In this document: positions 7,590 through 15,622 of the stretch, piece by piece
Layout of the letters: each line of letters begins with the position of its first letter
Numbering within the stretch: position 1 is the stretch's first letter
DNA from: Gammaproteobacteria bacterium
Lineage (GTDB): Bacteria > Pseudomonadota > Gammaproteobacteria > Pseudomonadales > Azotimanducaceae
Direction: 5' to 3'
Assembly (NCBI GenBank): GCA_021773565.1
Contig: JAJFJZ010000022.1
Coordinates: 1-60,187, forward strand
DNA length: 60,187 nucleotides
Position numbers and translations under genes: made by a program
The notes under the pieces: generated by a model
What the model was told of the DNA's origin: nothing
Database searches by the model: none
The model's input: only the letters and a program-made list of their open reading frames with translations

Positions 7590-9236
7590 TCAAATCTTCT
7601 TGGTATTCGAATTTAGCAGCATTCCTGGCAACTTCCGCATTTGTGGGATTATTGCGAGAGGTGGTGCACCGAGAGTTGCCGTTATAACACGGGCATTTCG
7701 TATAGTTTTGTCCAGATATTCAGCTACAACCGTCATACCCAACCCCGAGGCAAATGCAAACATAAGACCCAGAAGCAGGATGCCGATACGATTAGGGCTA
7801 TCGGGCATGGTGGGAAGATAGGCGGGGCTGGCGAGGCTAAAGCTGGCAGCACTGTCACTAACCTCGAGCTGTGTTGCCATTTCTGCCTGTAGCTGCTTTT
7901 CTTTTAGCTCACTGAATTTTCTTACGGCGTTATTGTAATCACGACTGAGAGACTTGAATTCACTCTCAACCTGGGGTGTGCGATATATGCGATCCTGATA
8001 TTCAACCAGTTTGGTGTTCAGGCTATCCAGTTCCTGCCGTTCGGCCTGCAGGTTCGTGCGAGTAGAATCTATCTGGGTTTTAAGGGCAACATAACGCGGG
8101 TTATCTGGTGGAACTGCCAGTTCTTCCTGTGCGCTGTTACCCGAGATTAGCATGGTTTGAAATCCTTTCTGCATTGCTGCAACAGCAACGACCAGTTTTT
8201 GTACTTCTGGATGTTCTTCCGTATACGACTGCCTGGCCTGCCGAAGCTCTTCCTGTAAACGAATTAGCGAACTCATTATTTCGTCTACGCGACCAACATC
8301 ACCTGTTTGTTCAGCCAGAACACGTATCTCGCGGGTCATGCGGATAATGTCCGGGTGCTGTGAGGAATAGCGGGCCGTGGCGTTTAAATATTGTGCGGTT
8401 AGGGCAGACAAGCGTTCGCTTGCTGATAATATTACATTGCCTTGCTCTGTTCTGACGTCTTCATATGGCTGCGTCAAGGAAAGTTCTGCCAGCGATGCGT
8501 CCAGGCGATCCTGCAATCCACGAATCGCCTGCTCCGTACGATCTATTTCCAGCTCCGTTTTTTCAAAAAGGCGCATGTTGGTTGTCATAAGTTCGGGAAG
8601 CACATTGGTATTGGTTTGTTTAAAATCCGCCAGTAGAGATTCAAGTCTGGCCAGCTCGTTGCGTTGGCGTTCTGTTTCGGTTTCTATAAAACTGGTTACT
8701 ACCTTGGTGTTTTCAATACGGCCAGATTTACTCTCTTCCAGGTACCGCTGGGCAATTTCGTTAGCAACAGCTCTTGCAGTTTCTGGTGTTGATGCACTGT
8801 ATGCAACGGTAAATGCAATTGTGGCAACTCGGGTGCCCCGTTCGCTTGGATCGGTGGCGTTAACTTCCACCATAACGACTTCTATGTTTTCCCGTATCAA
8901 CGCCACCACTGAAATCGGGTCATTTGCGTATTCAGCAGGATATAAATGAAACTTTTCTGCAATGTTTGTCAGGTTCGTTGGCGTGACCAGCCGCTGACGG
9001 ATTTGCTGAATTTGTTCCTGTGCAAACCCCGTGACGGTAGTTTGAACCAAAGCATCGGGAATGGTCTGGCGTTCAACGATCAGGGTTGCTTCTGAGCGAT
9101 AGACCGCCGGGAGCATAAATGCCAGCGCCGCGGCGAAACTCAGTACAGCAAGAAAAGGCAGAAAAAAATACACTTTGCGCCGCCTTACAATTTGCACGTA
9201 ATCGTCAAAATCCATCTGGTAATCAAAAACGTTCAT
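7590..9236 (-). CDS. XrtA-system polysaccharide chain-length determinant (Wzz-like)
   Basis: An inner-membrane polysaccharide co-polymerase. There is a membrane segment near the N-terminus (about residues 20-40, FFLPFLAVLSFAAALAFML), a Wzz domain, a long periplasmic coiled-coil region (about 150-450, rich in Q, E, R and L with heptad character), and a second membrane segment (about 495-517) preceded by the Pro-rich PTMPDSPNR stretch typical of Wzz proteins. At 548 residues it matches the large version found in exosortase loci. It sets exopolysaccharide chain length together with the tyrosine kinase encoded next. Confidence 0.9.
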   Translation of the reverse strand: MNVFDYQMDFDDYVQIVRRRKVYFFLPFLAVLSFAAALAFMLPAVYRSEATLIVERQTIPDALVQTTVTGFAQEQIQQIRQRLVTPTNLTNIAEKFHLYPAEYANDPISVVALIRENIEVVMVEVNATDPSERGTRVATIAFTVAYSASTPETARAVANEIAQRYLEESKSGRIENTKVVTSFIETETERQRNELARLESLLADFKQTNTNVLPELMTTNMRLFEKTELEIDRTEQAIRGLQDRLDASLAELSLTQPYEDVRTEQGNVILSASERLSALTAQYLNATARYSSQHPDIIRMTREIRVLAEQTGDVGRVDEIMSSLIRLQEELRQARQSYTEEHPEVQKLVVAVAAMQKGFQTMLISGNSAQEELAVPPDNPRYVALKTQIDSTRTNLQAERQELDSLNTKLVEYQDRIYRTPQVESEFKSLSRDYNNAVRKFSELKEKQLQAEMATQLEVSDSAASFSLASPAYLPTMPDSPNRIGILLLGLMFAFASGLGMTVVAEYLDKTIRNARVITATLGAPPLAIIPQMRKLPGMLLNSNTKKI

Positions 9237-9265
9237 AACAAAAATATTCCTTCAAATTACCTAAC

Positions 9266-10546
9266 TTATATTGGCCTGGGTGGGCTGTAGGAAAATGCCA
9301 GTGATATTGAATTTCCGGATGCGGAGCCAGCATCTACGAGATTGGCCTGATTACGATCTACCCATGTGTATTGGTAGGATAAACGGACAGCGAAAGCAGG
9401 TGACAAAAGATAGTTAAGCGAAGGGCCAATTTGTAGATAGTCCTGGTCGCCTCTAGCTGTAGTGCCCTCAGCGGAATCTGAATTGGTGCTGAACGCTCGC
9501 GCCTGGAGGTCAAATTTCGTTCTGGCCGAGACTGTCCGGTCTACGTTCAACGTTATTCGATCTGTCTCCACCAGTTGTCCAAAAGCACTTGGATAAATGG
9601 ATCTTTCAATGCTGCCTCGTACATTTGTTCGTTCATAGCTACGACTTCCGTTTATTCGAAACAGAAACCCCGTACTGCTACTTGATGTTGGCAAAATACC
9701 GGCGTCCCGTTCTGTTCTACGAACGCCCAACTGTATGCCGAGTCGAGATCGTTCAGAAAATCGGCGGTTCCAGCTTGCTCTTAGCTCATAATTCTGTGAA
9801 TCCGGATTATCCCTGGGTTTGTGGAATCGGGCAGCACCCATGAGCGAGACAGTATCTTTGTCGCTCATACTTCTGCGTATGGCAAGCTTAACACCTTTAC
9901 TCTCACGGTCCTTCAGTCCGGCAACTATGGCATTTTGTCCGTATGTTAACTCCGAATAATTGAGCGTGACGCGAGCGCTGGTGCGTTCTGTGAGGCTCCA
10001 GTTCAGGGTTGGACTGATGCGAATACGTTCGCGTCTAATCTGCAGCCGCGATGTCGAATCATCGAGATCCGGATCTGTGTTTAACAGTGCCAGATCATCC
10101 TCTATTGCAGCATCATCGACAGGATTATTTGTACCGAATGCACCGCCACCAAAACCGGAAATTAGCCTGGATCTTCTTAACATTACATCACGGCGATAGG
10201 ATGCGGCGATACCCAGCCGGGCTTTTTCCCCTCTGTTAATTGCAGAAAAATCCAGAAACTGTATGTTCTGATCATCAAGGTCCTTTACCCCTGAATATGT
10301 CAAAAAACTTAAACCGGCCGTTGCTGATACTTCTCCAGTTTCTGTGATGTTACGAAGCTTAACCTGGCCAGTTATAGATGAAACGAGCGCGCTATCTTCA
10401 TCTTCGGTAGACATGCGCACATTATCTTCCAGGCTGGTTTCTATTTGTGCCGCTGGTGCAATGTCCCAGGCGGCATTAGTACCTAATGTAATAATTGCCA
10501 AACCAGTAGAAAGAAATATTCTGATTGCTTGATGTAAATTTTTCAT
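9266..10546 (-). CDS. Outer-membrane beta-barrel protein of the XrtA locus
   Basis: A Sec signal peptide (about residues 1-25, ending NAA) is followed by about 400 residues of alternating amphipathic strands with many aromatic and Arg/Thr/Ser residues, as in the outer-membrane barrel protein regularly found beside the chain-length regulator in PEP-CTERM loci. No enzymatic motif is visible. Its ATG overlaps the TAA of the upstream export gene by one base (TAATG), so translation is probably coupled. It is likely a polysaccharide secretion channel or anchor; that is inferred from context. Confidence 0.78.
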   Translation of the reverse strand: MKNLHQAIRIFLSTGLAIITLGTNAAWDIAPAAQIETSLEDNVRMSTEDEDSALVSSITGQVKLRNITETGEVSATAGLSFLTYSGVKDLDDQNIQFLDFSAINRGEKARLGIAASYRRDVMLRRSRLISGFGGGAFGTNNPVDDAAIEDDLALLNTDPDLDDSTSRLQIRRERIRISPTLNWSLTERTSARVTLNYSELTYGQNAIVAGLKDRESKGVKLAIRRSMSDKDTVSLMGAARFHKPRDNPDSQNYELRASWNRRFSERSRLGIQLGVRRTERDAGILPTSSSSTGFLFRINGSRSYERTNVRGSIERSIYPSAFGQLVETDRITLNVDRTVSARTKFDLQARAFSTNSDSAEGTTARGDQDYLQIGPSLNYLLSPAFAVRLSYQYTWVDRNQANLVDAGSASGNSISLAFSYSPPRPI

Positions 10547-11169
10547 TATGGCACCACCACGACGTCGTCAGTTTGCAATATTATGTTTTGCTCCAGAGAT
10601 TTTCCTTTCTCAACCTGACCATAATTAAAAGGGATAACTTCGATGCGGTTATTGTTTCGTCGCATGATGTGAATATCACTTTGATTGGCAAAGGGCGTGA
10701 GTCCACCTGCCAATGTGAGGGCCTGTAGTACGTCGATGTAGCGTCCTACTCTAAACTGCCCCGGACTTCTTACTTTGCCTGTAACGTAGATCCTGAGTCC
10801 CTGGACTTGTGTTACGGATACGGTGACCACCGCATCGGGAATGTATTTTACCAATCGCTCGGTAATATTTGTTTCTAATTGCTGGGGTGTTTTACCTGCT
10901 GCTTTTAGGTCACCGGCGAGTGGGAATGAAATTCCGCCATCTGGACGTACAACCACTTCTCGTGACATGTCATCCTCACGCCATACGGAGATTTGGAGTA
11001 CGTCTTCCGGGCTTATGTGATAGTTGCCTGTAAATCCATCTGGTTCGGCGGCCATAATGGTTGAGGAGGAGACTATTAGCCACAAGAAGGAGGTAGCGCA
11101 GATGTCCGTTAGCGCTCTAAGAGGAATTCGTTTCCGCATTTTCAATTTGAATCTAGTAAAATCACCCAT
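10546..11169 (-). CDS. XrtA-system exopolysaccharide export protein (Wza-like)
   Basis: A periplasmic/outer-membrane polysaccharide export protein. After a signal peptide (MRKRIPLRAL to TIMAA) comes the Poly_export domain (YHISPEDVLQISVWREDDM, VVRPDGGISFPLAGDLKAAG) and then an SLBB domain (IYVTGKVRSPGQFRVGR to the C-terminus). No lipobox is present, unlike E. coli Wza. I chose the ATG at 11169 (208 residues) because AAGGA lies 7 bases upstream. GTG 11223 or ATG 11217 would give a longer leader. It is first in the minus-strand operon continuing through the ATPase at 5727, with a divergent promoter region at 11170-11455. Confidence 0.88.
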   Translation of the reverse strand: MGDFTRFKLKMRKRIPLRALTDICATSFLWLIVSSSTIMAAEPDGFTGNYHISPEDVLQISVWREDDMSREVVVRPDGGISFPLAGDLKAAGKTPQQLETNITERLVKYIPDAVVTVSVTQVQGLRIYVTGKVRSPGQFRVGRYIDVLQALTLAGGLTPFANQSDIHIMRRNNNRIEVIPFNYGQVEKGKSLEQNIILQTDDVVVVP

Positions 11170-11455
11170 ATTGTAGTCCTTTTCGTTATCTTTCCTGTGA
11201 AACTGGTCTCGTTTCATGTTCACGAGCCTGTCTATAGGAGAGGTGATCCAAGTCTATCTTAAATACGCGTTTGAGCTAAAGCGTTCTCCGACATCTGATC
11301 GGTGTCTGGATGTCATGCAGTTTAACAAATTTCGGGTCCATATTGTCGCCAGTATGTAAACGATAGAAGGCTTAAGGTGTCAATACGGTTAGTGCTTCTT
11401 TGCCTTGATCGTGTTCTCGTATATGCTTTTAAAACAGTGATTTAGGGAAAAAATA

Positions 11456-12418
11456 ATGAGAGTTCGTCTGGAGATGAAGCGTATTCGACGATCGTTGACC
11501 AAGGGGCTTAAAGCCGCGATTGCCAGTTGGAATGTCGATCGGGATCGCTATCAGATAGAGAACTCGATAGAACCGCTCACTGAAGAGGTACTCCACGCGG
11601 TGGATCAAATACGGGGCAGCAACCGTCCTCCAGCGATTTTTGTTCACGGTGTAATGACTCGATCAGGAACCAACTATTGTGGAGATTTACTGCGTCAGCA
11701 TCAGGATATAGAAGCGTATCCTTACAACCTGTGGGAGGTACCATTGTTACAGGCCAAAAGGGAGGTTGAGTCGCTTCATAGAGCTTTTGTAGCTGGTTAC
11801 AGAAAAAATGAAAACGTTGTAGGGCCAGGGGCGTTTCAGGCCCTTGTTGGAGCAGCATTTGTTGGTTACATGCATGCCGGGATATCTCGTGAGCAACGCC
11901 TGTTGGTCAAAATTCCACGCGTTTCCTATCTGAACTATTTTTCGACCATGTTTCCGAAGGAGGATTGTCTGCTCTTACTACGCGATGGTCGTGATGTGGT
12001 TGCCTCGTCCCTCAAAACCTGGCCAGAAAAGGATTTTTCCGGGACTGTGAGGATATGGCGAGATTCTACCCAATTGATGAGGCAGGTATTTGAACAACAG
12101 CTGGGTGGGCGCACATGCAAAATGTTCAAGTTTGAAGAAATATCTGATGATCCGGAGCACTTTATACGCAGCGTGTGCCTTAGCTACGATCTGAATCCGG
12201 AGCACTATCCTTTTGAAGATATAGCCACTCTTCCCGTTCAGGGATCGTCAAATCTGTTTTCCGCTGGTGAAGTAAGCTGGCAGCCTCAGGCAAAGCCCAA
12301 AGATTTTGTTAACAGGGGTAAGTGGCACGCATGGACACCACGCGAGAAGGCTCGATTCAAGCGTATTGCCGGCGATGTGCTGATTGAGTCTGGTTATGCA
12401 TCAAACAGTTCCTGGTAG
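11456..12418 (+). CDS. Sulfotransferase family protein
   Basis: A PAPS-dependent sulfotransferase fold. The 5'-phosphosulfate loop is seen in FVHGVMTRSGTNYCGDLL (about residues 63-80) and the 3'-phosphate motif in LLLLRDGRDVVASS. It has no signal peptide and is about 320 residues, typical of cytosolic bacterial carbohydrate sulfotransferases. AGGGAAA precedes the ATG. It is transcribed on its own, wedged between the export operon and the exosortase gene, so sulfation of the exopolysaccharide or its repeat unit is an attractive inference. The acceptor cannot be read from the sequence. Confidence 0.83.
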   Translation: MRVRLEMKRIRRSLTKGLKAAIASWNVDRDRYQIENSIEPLTEEVLHAVDQIRGSNRPPAIFVHGVMTRSGTNYCGDLLRQHQDIEAYPYNLWEVPLLQAKREVESLHRAFVAGYRKNENVVGPGAFQALVGAAFVGYMHAGISREQRLLVKIPRVSYLNYFSTMFPKEDCLLLLRDGRDVVASSLKTWPEKDFSGTVRIWRDSTQLMRQVFEQQLGGRTCKMFKFEEISDDPEHFIRSVCLSYDLNPEHYPFEDIATLPVQGSSNLFSAGEVSWQPQAKPKDFVNRGKWHAWTPREKARFKRIAGDVLIESGYASNSSW

Positions 12419-12434
12419 CGCTAAGGGGAAGTAT

Positions 12435-13895
12435 TCACAAATGTTTAACGATCCCGAGAAAGTTTTGTCTTGAGCGATCGCAGTCATGATCTGCGCATTC
12501 TGCAAAAATAACTACAATGGCTGCATCTCCCCTACCTGAAAGCTTCTGTTTAACCTGAGCAATTTTTGCTTCCAGTTCAGTGGCTATAGCGGTGTCCCCA
12601 ACCTCGTACCAGTACCAGATTCCTTTCGATACGCCATCCGCTGATTCCAGTAATAGTTCAGTGACAACAGAGGGTTTGGCAACCCCGGTATCCAGCGTGG
12701 AACGGTCTCGCAATTTGTGGTTTTTTTCGTAAAGCCTGTTTGCTATATGAACGACTTCCGCTCCCTGTTTTTGATTGGAATAATTTGCCACAAAAACATT
12801 CAGGGTTTCCATCTTTTGGTCTGTATAGGATGCAAGCGATGTGTAATCCGCAGATGGAAACGAGGGGCTCCAGTCCGGGGTATCGGGCTGTCGTTCGAAC
12901 AGACCTGCTACTTCCGGAGGTTCGTAATAACCTGGTGCCCGGTCATTCGCAATACGCTCCAGAATTATATGTGCACTAGGAATAGCAAAACTCAAAACCA
13001 GCATGGAAAAAAACGTTACCAAACCCATGCCAGTTGGTATCTGTTTGATAGCGGGTGCCGGTTCTTTGCCCTTCCGTGAAAATTTCGTGGCCAGAAATAG
13101 ATACGGAAAAAATATCACGGAATAGACAAGCCAACCGAATCCCACGTGATCCCTAACCAGGGGTTGATCCATACCGCCATAGTAGCCAACGAGGACTATC
13201 AATAAAATGCGTACCCAATTGGCAAAAAGTGCGATGACCCCGCTAATCAGAAGTAACTTGGTTAACTGAACAAGCTGCAGGCGGTCCAGTAGCGCCAGGT
13301 AACAGGTAAGGCTAAGCGATACCAGAATAAAACCCACGCCACTACAACCACCTTCTATTTCGAAAATCCCGGTTGGTATGGTGATAAAGTTTTCCTCGAC
13401 AAATACAGCAATCCCGATGATGTTGAGAGCAACTTGTACCGCATACGTCGCAATATCTTGCAGAATAAACTGGATAGGTCGCCATATTGGTAACGCGAAT
13501 ATGACAAGAAACAATATTGGTAGAATTACCCGATAGGAGTATTTTCCAAAAATGGTACATGTGCCAAAAAGCAGGACGAGGTAGGTGGCAAATATCTGCA
13601 CTGTTACCAGATTAGCAGCCCAGGCTAGCAGCCATAAAAGGGAACATAAAAACAAACCAGATAGTGGTAAACCGGATGTTGTTGCAGGTATTGCAAGGAG
13701 GGTGTTTTTTTCCCGCCAGAGCAGATGGGCGACCAGTATCATGAGCAAGGGCGAGTGGCTGTAAAACCCGCGAGGACTAAACCATGCCGGTATCATCCAC
13801 GCCAGAGTATCAATGTAGGATGCCATAAAACACAACAAAAATACCGGGAATGCCAGTGTCTTGCTTATACGGTATTCCGCAGGATTGAGATTCAT
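12435..13895 (-). CDS. xrtA: Exosortase A fused to an EpsI-type C-terminal domain
   Basis: A multi-spanning membrane protease/transpeptidase that recognises PEP-CTERM sorting signals. The proposed catalytic residues are all present: Cys184 in EGGCSGVG, Arg229 in ANWVRI and His250 in VRDHVGFGW. The N-terminal half has about eight membrane segments. After a final helix near 290-310, a periplasmic EpsI-type (DUF3485) domain fills the C-terminus (about 315-486), so this is the two-domain XrtA form. It lies 41 bases downstream of the glycosylphosphotransferase gene on the same strand. No PEP-CTERM substrate is recognisable in the window, so targets lie elsewhere. Confidence 0.93.
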   Translation of the reverse strand: MNLNPAEYRISKTLAFPVFLLCFMASYIDTLAWMIPAWFSPRGFYSHSPLLMILVAHLLWREKNTLLAIPATTSGLPLSGLFLCSLLWLLAWAANLVTVQIFATYLVLLFGTCTIFGKYSYRVILPILFLVIFALPIWRPIQFILQDIATYAVQVALNIIGIAVFVEENFITIPTGIFEIEGGCSGVGFILVSLSLTCYLALLDRLQLVQLTKLLLISGVIALFANWVRILLIVLVGYYGGMDQPLVRDHVGFGWLVYSVIFFPYLFLATKFSRKGKEPAPAIKQIPTGMGLVTFFSMLVLSFAIPSAHIILERIANDRAPGYYEPPEVAGLFERQPDTPDWSPSFPSADYTSLASYTDQKMETLNVFVANYSNQKQGAEVVHIANRLYEKNHKLRDRSTLDTGVAKPSVVTELLLESADGVSKGIWYWYEVGDTAIATELEAKIAQVKQKLSGRGDAAIVVIFAECADHDCDRSRQNFLGIVKHL

Positions 13896-13936
13896 CTAAC
13901 GCGTCGCTCTAGGTGCTCGCGCACATGCCTGCATCG

Positions 13937-15355
13937 CTAGGAGGCACCATCACCCCTTAGTACAACCGGAATAATCTTGATCATAATTGAAAAGTCCAGC
14001 CAAAGTGACCATTCGTCTATGTACTGTAAATCCAGCTCCAGCCAGCGTTCGAACGAAAGTTTGCTACGTCCGGAAATTTCACGCAAACAGGCCAGCCCCG
14101 GGCGCACGCTAAATCTTTTACGCTGGATTCCTTTGCTAAACAGGTTTACATCCCGTTCAGACATGGGGCGGGGGCCAACAAGACTCATATGCCCTAACAG
14201 CACATTAAACAGCTGTGGAAGTTCGTCGATGCTGGAGCGGCGAAGGAATTTGCCGACACGGGTTATGCGTGGATCACAGGCCATTTTGAATATTGGCCCT
14301 TCTGCTTCGTTCAGGTGTTCTATGCTGTTCATCACTTCCTCAGCGTCTTCGCGCATACTGCGGAATTTAATCATCCTGAAATTACGCTTGTTCATGCCAA
14401 CACGTGTCTGGCGAAAAAACACCGGGCCCCTGGAATCGAGTTTGATTGCGATTCCGATGATAACGAACAGGGGCAATACAAGAAGCGTAGCAATAAGTCC
14501 AACTGTCAGGTCTACCAGCCGCTTTACGATGAGCATATTTTCGTCATGAGTAACGGGCTCGAAACTTAAAATGGGTAAGGGCCCCAGTTGGTCAAGGCTC
14601 ACCTTATCGGTTTGCATGTCGTAGAGGTCAGCCATAAATTTGATACAGATAGCCTGTTCTTCACATGCATCTACAATGTTTTGCAGGTTGTGGATCAAGC
14701 TTCGGGGCAGGCATACGATGACCTCATCGATGACCTCATTGGAGAGCAGTTCTTCAATTTTGGAAAGATCTCCAAGAATAGCCACGCCATCAATCGCAGA
14801 GCCATTGCTTTTTTTGCTATCTGTACCGGGATCCAGCATACCAATAATGTCAATGCCCCAATCAGAATACTGGCGGTAAAGAGACATTAGTTTTCTGGCT
14901 CTGTTGCCCGATCCGATAACGAGCACTTTTACATAATTGTCACTGAGCTCGGTTCTGCCCTTGAAGTACCACCATTGTAAAAAAAGGCGGTCAACCAGAA
15001 GACCCAGGATCAACAATACGGCATAGCTCATCACGACACTTCTATCCACATAACGGATGATGTTAATGTACTCGGCGAGCAGTATCCCCATCAAAACGAT
15101 CGCGGCATACCTGATCGCAAATCGGATACTTGCGAGATAGTTATGGCCATGCAATTTGGGTGACTGGGTTGTTGAGGCAATTACGCTGAGCAGAAAAACG
15201 AGTATGCCGTAGTTCAAATGCTGGACTGTGGCAACAAGCGTTAAGTTTCCTGATAGCCAGGCGACATTTATCGTTACAAGGAACGCCAACACGCTCAAAA
15301 TCACATCCTGAGTTTGGAGAAGCCTTGTTAGATGTGTTGTTTTAGCGATTCGCAT
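13937..15355 (-). CDS. Exopolysaccharide polyprenyl glycosylphosphotransferase
   Basis: This initiates polysaccharide repeat-unit assembly by moving a sugar-1-phosphate from a UDP-sugar to undecaprenyl phosphate. Four N-terminal membrane helices precede a nucleotide-sugar-binding-like middle domain (VLVIGSGNRARKL). The conserved catalytic domain follows (VFFRQTRVG, FRMIKFRSM, RRSSIDELPQLFNVL, GHMSLVGPRP), after a re-entrant helix near KRLVDLTVGLIATLLVLPLF. The 472-residue length matches the WcaJ/WbaP group and the version associated with PEP-CTERM loci. The sugar cannot be told from sequence; glucose or galactose is usual. Probably co-transcribed with xrtA. Confidence 0.92.
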   Translation of the reverse strand: MRIAKTTHLTRLLQTQDVILSVLAFLVTINVAWLSGNLTLVATVQHLNYGILVFLLSVIASTTQSPKLHGHNYLASIRFAIRYAAIVLMGILLAEYINIIRYVDRSVVMSYAVLLILGLLVDRLFLQWWYFKGRTELSDNYVKVLVIGSGNRARKLMSLYRQYSDWGIDIIGMLDPGTDSKKSNGSAIDGVAILGDLSKIEELLSNEVIDEVIVCLPRSLIHNLQNIVDACEEQAICIKFMADLYDMQTDKVSLDQLGPLPILSFEPVTHDENMLIVKRLVDLTVGLIATLLVLPLFVIIGIAIKLDSRGPVFFRQTRVGMNKRNFRMIKFRSMREDAEEVMNSIEHLNEAEGPIFKMACDPRITRVGKFLRRSSIDELPQLFNVLLGHMSLVGPRPMSERDVNLFSKGIQRKRFSVRPGLACLREISGRSKLSFERWLELDLQYIDEWSLWLDFSIMIKIIPVVLRGDGAS

Positions 15356-15622
15356 CCGTTGCCACGCGTGATTTTGTCAGTTACCTGAAGATAGAAGCCT
15401 AGGATAACCGGTTTTGGCTGATTTGGTGTTGATATAAGTACAGCAAAACGTAAATACTTTGCAAGTTGAGAGCTGGTTCTCTATCTAATCAAACCGGAAA
15501 TACGGATACTTTTGGTATCGGGTGGAATAATGCTCGTAAAAGACGCATAAACTGTAATTCGGGCGCGGGAATGCCCTGCGTTTTGTTGGTTTTTGCATCC
15601 GTGAACTGTAAGGGAAGACAGG

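Noticed and set aside
7342-7821. Long plus-strand frames across the tyrosine kinase and Wzz genes
   Set aside because: Antisense shadows of clear coding regions; no family features or independent start signals.
15356-15622. Possible sigma-54 promoter between the glycosylphosphotransferase and prsT
   Set aside because: I looked for GG-N10-GC with a TGGCAC/TTGC pattern, as expected if PrsR regulated it, and found no match with correct spacing.
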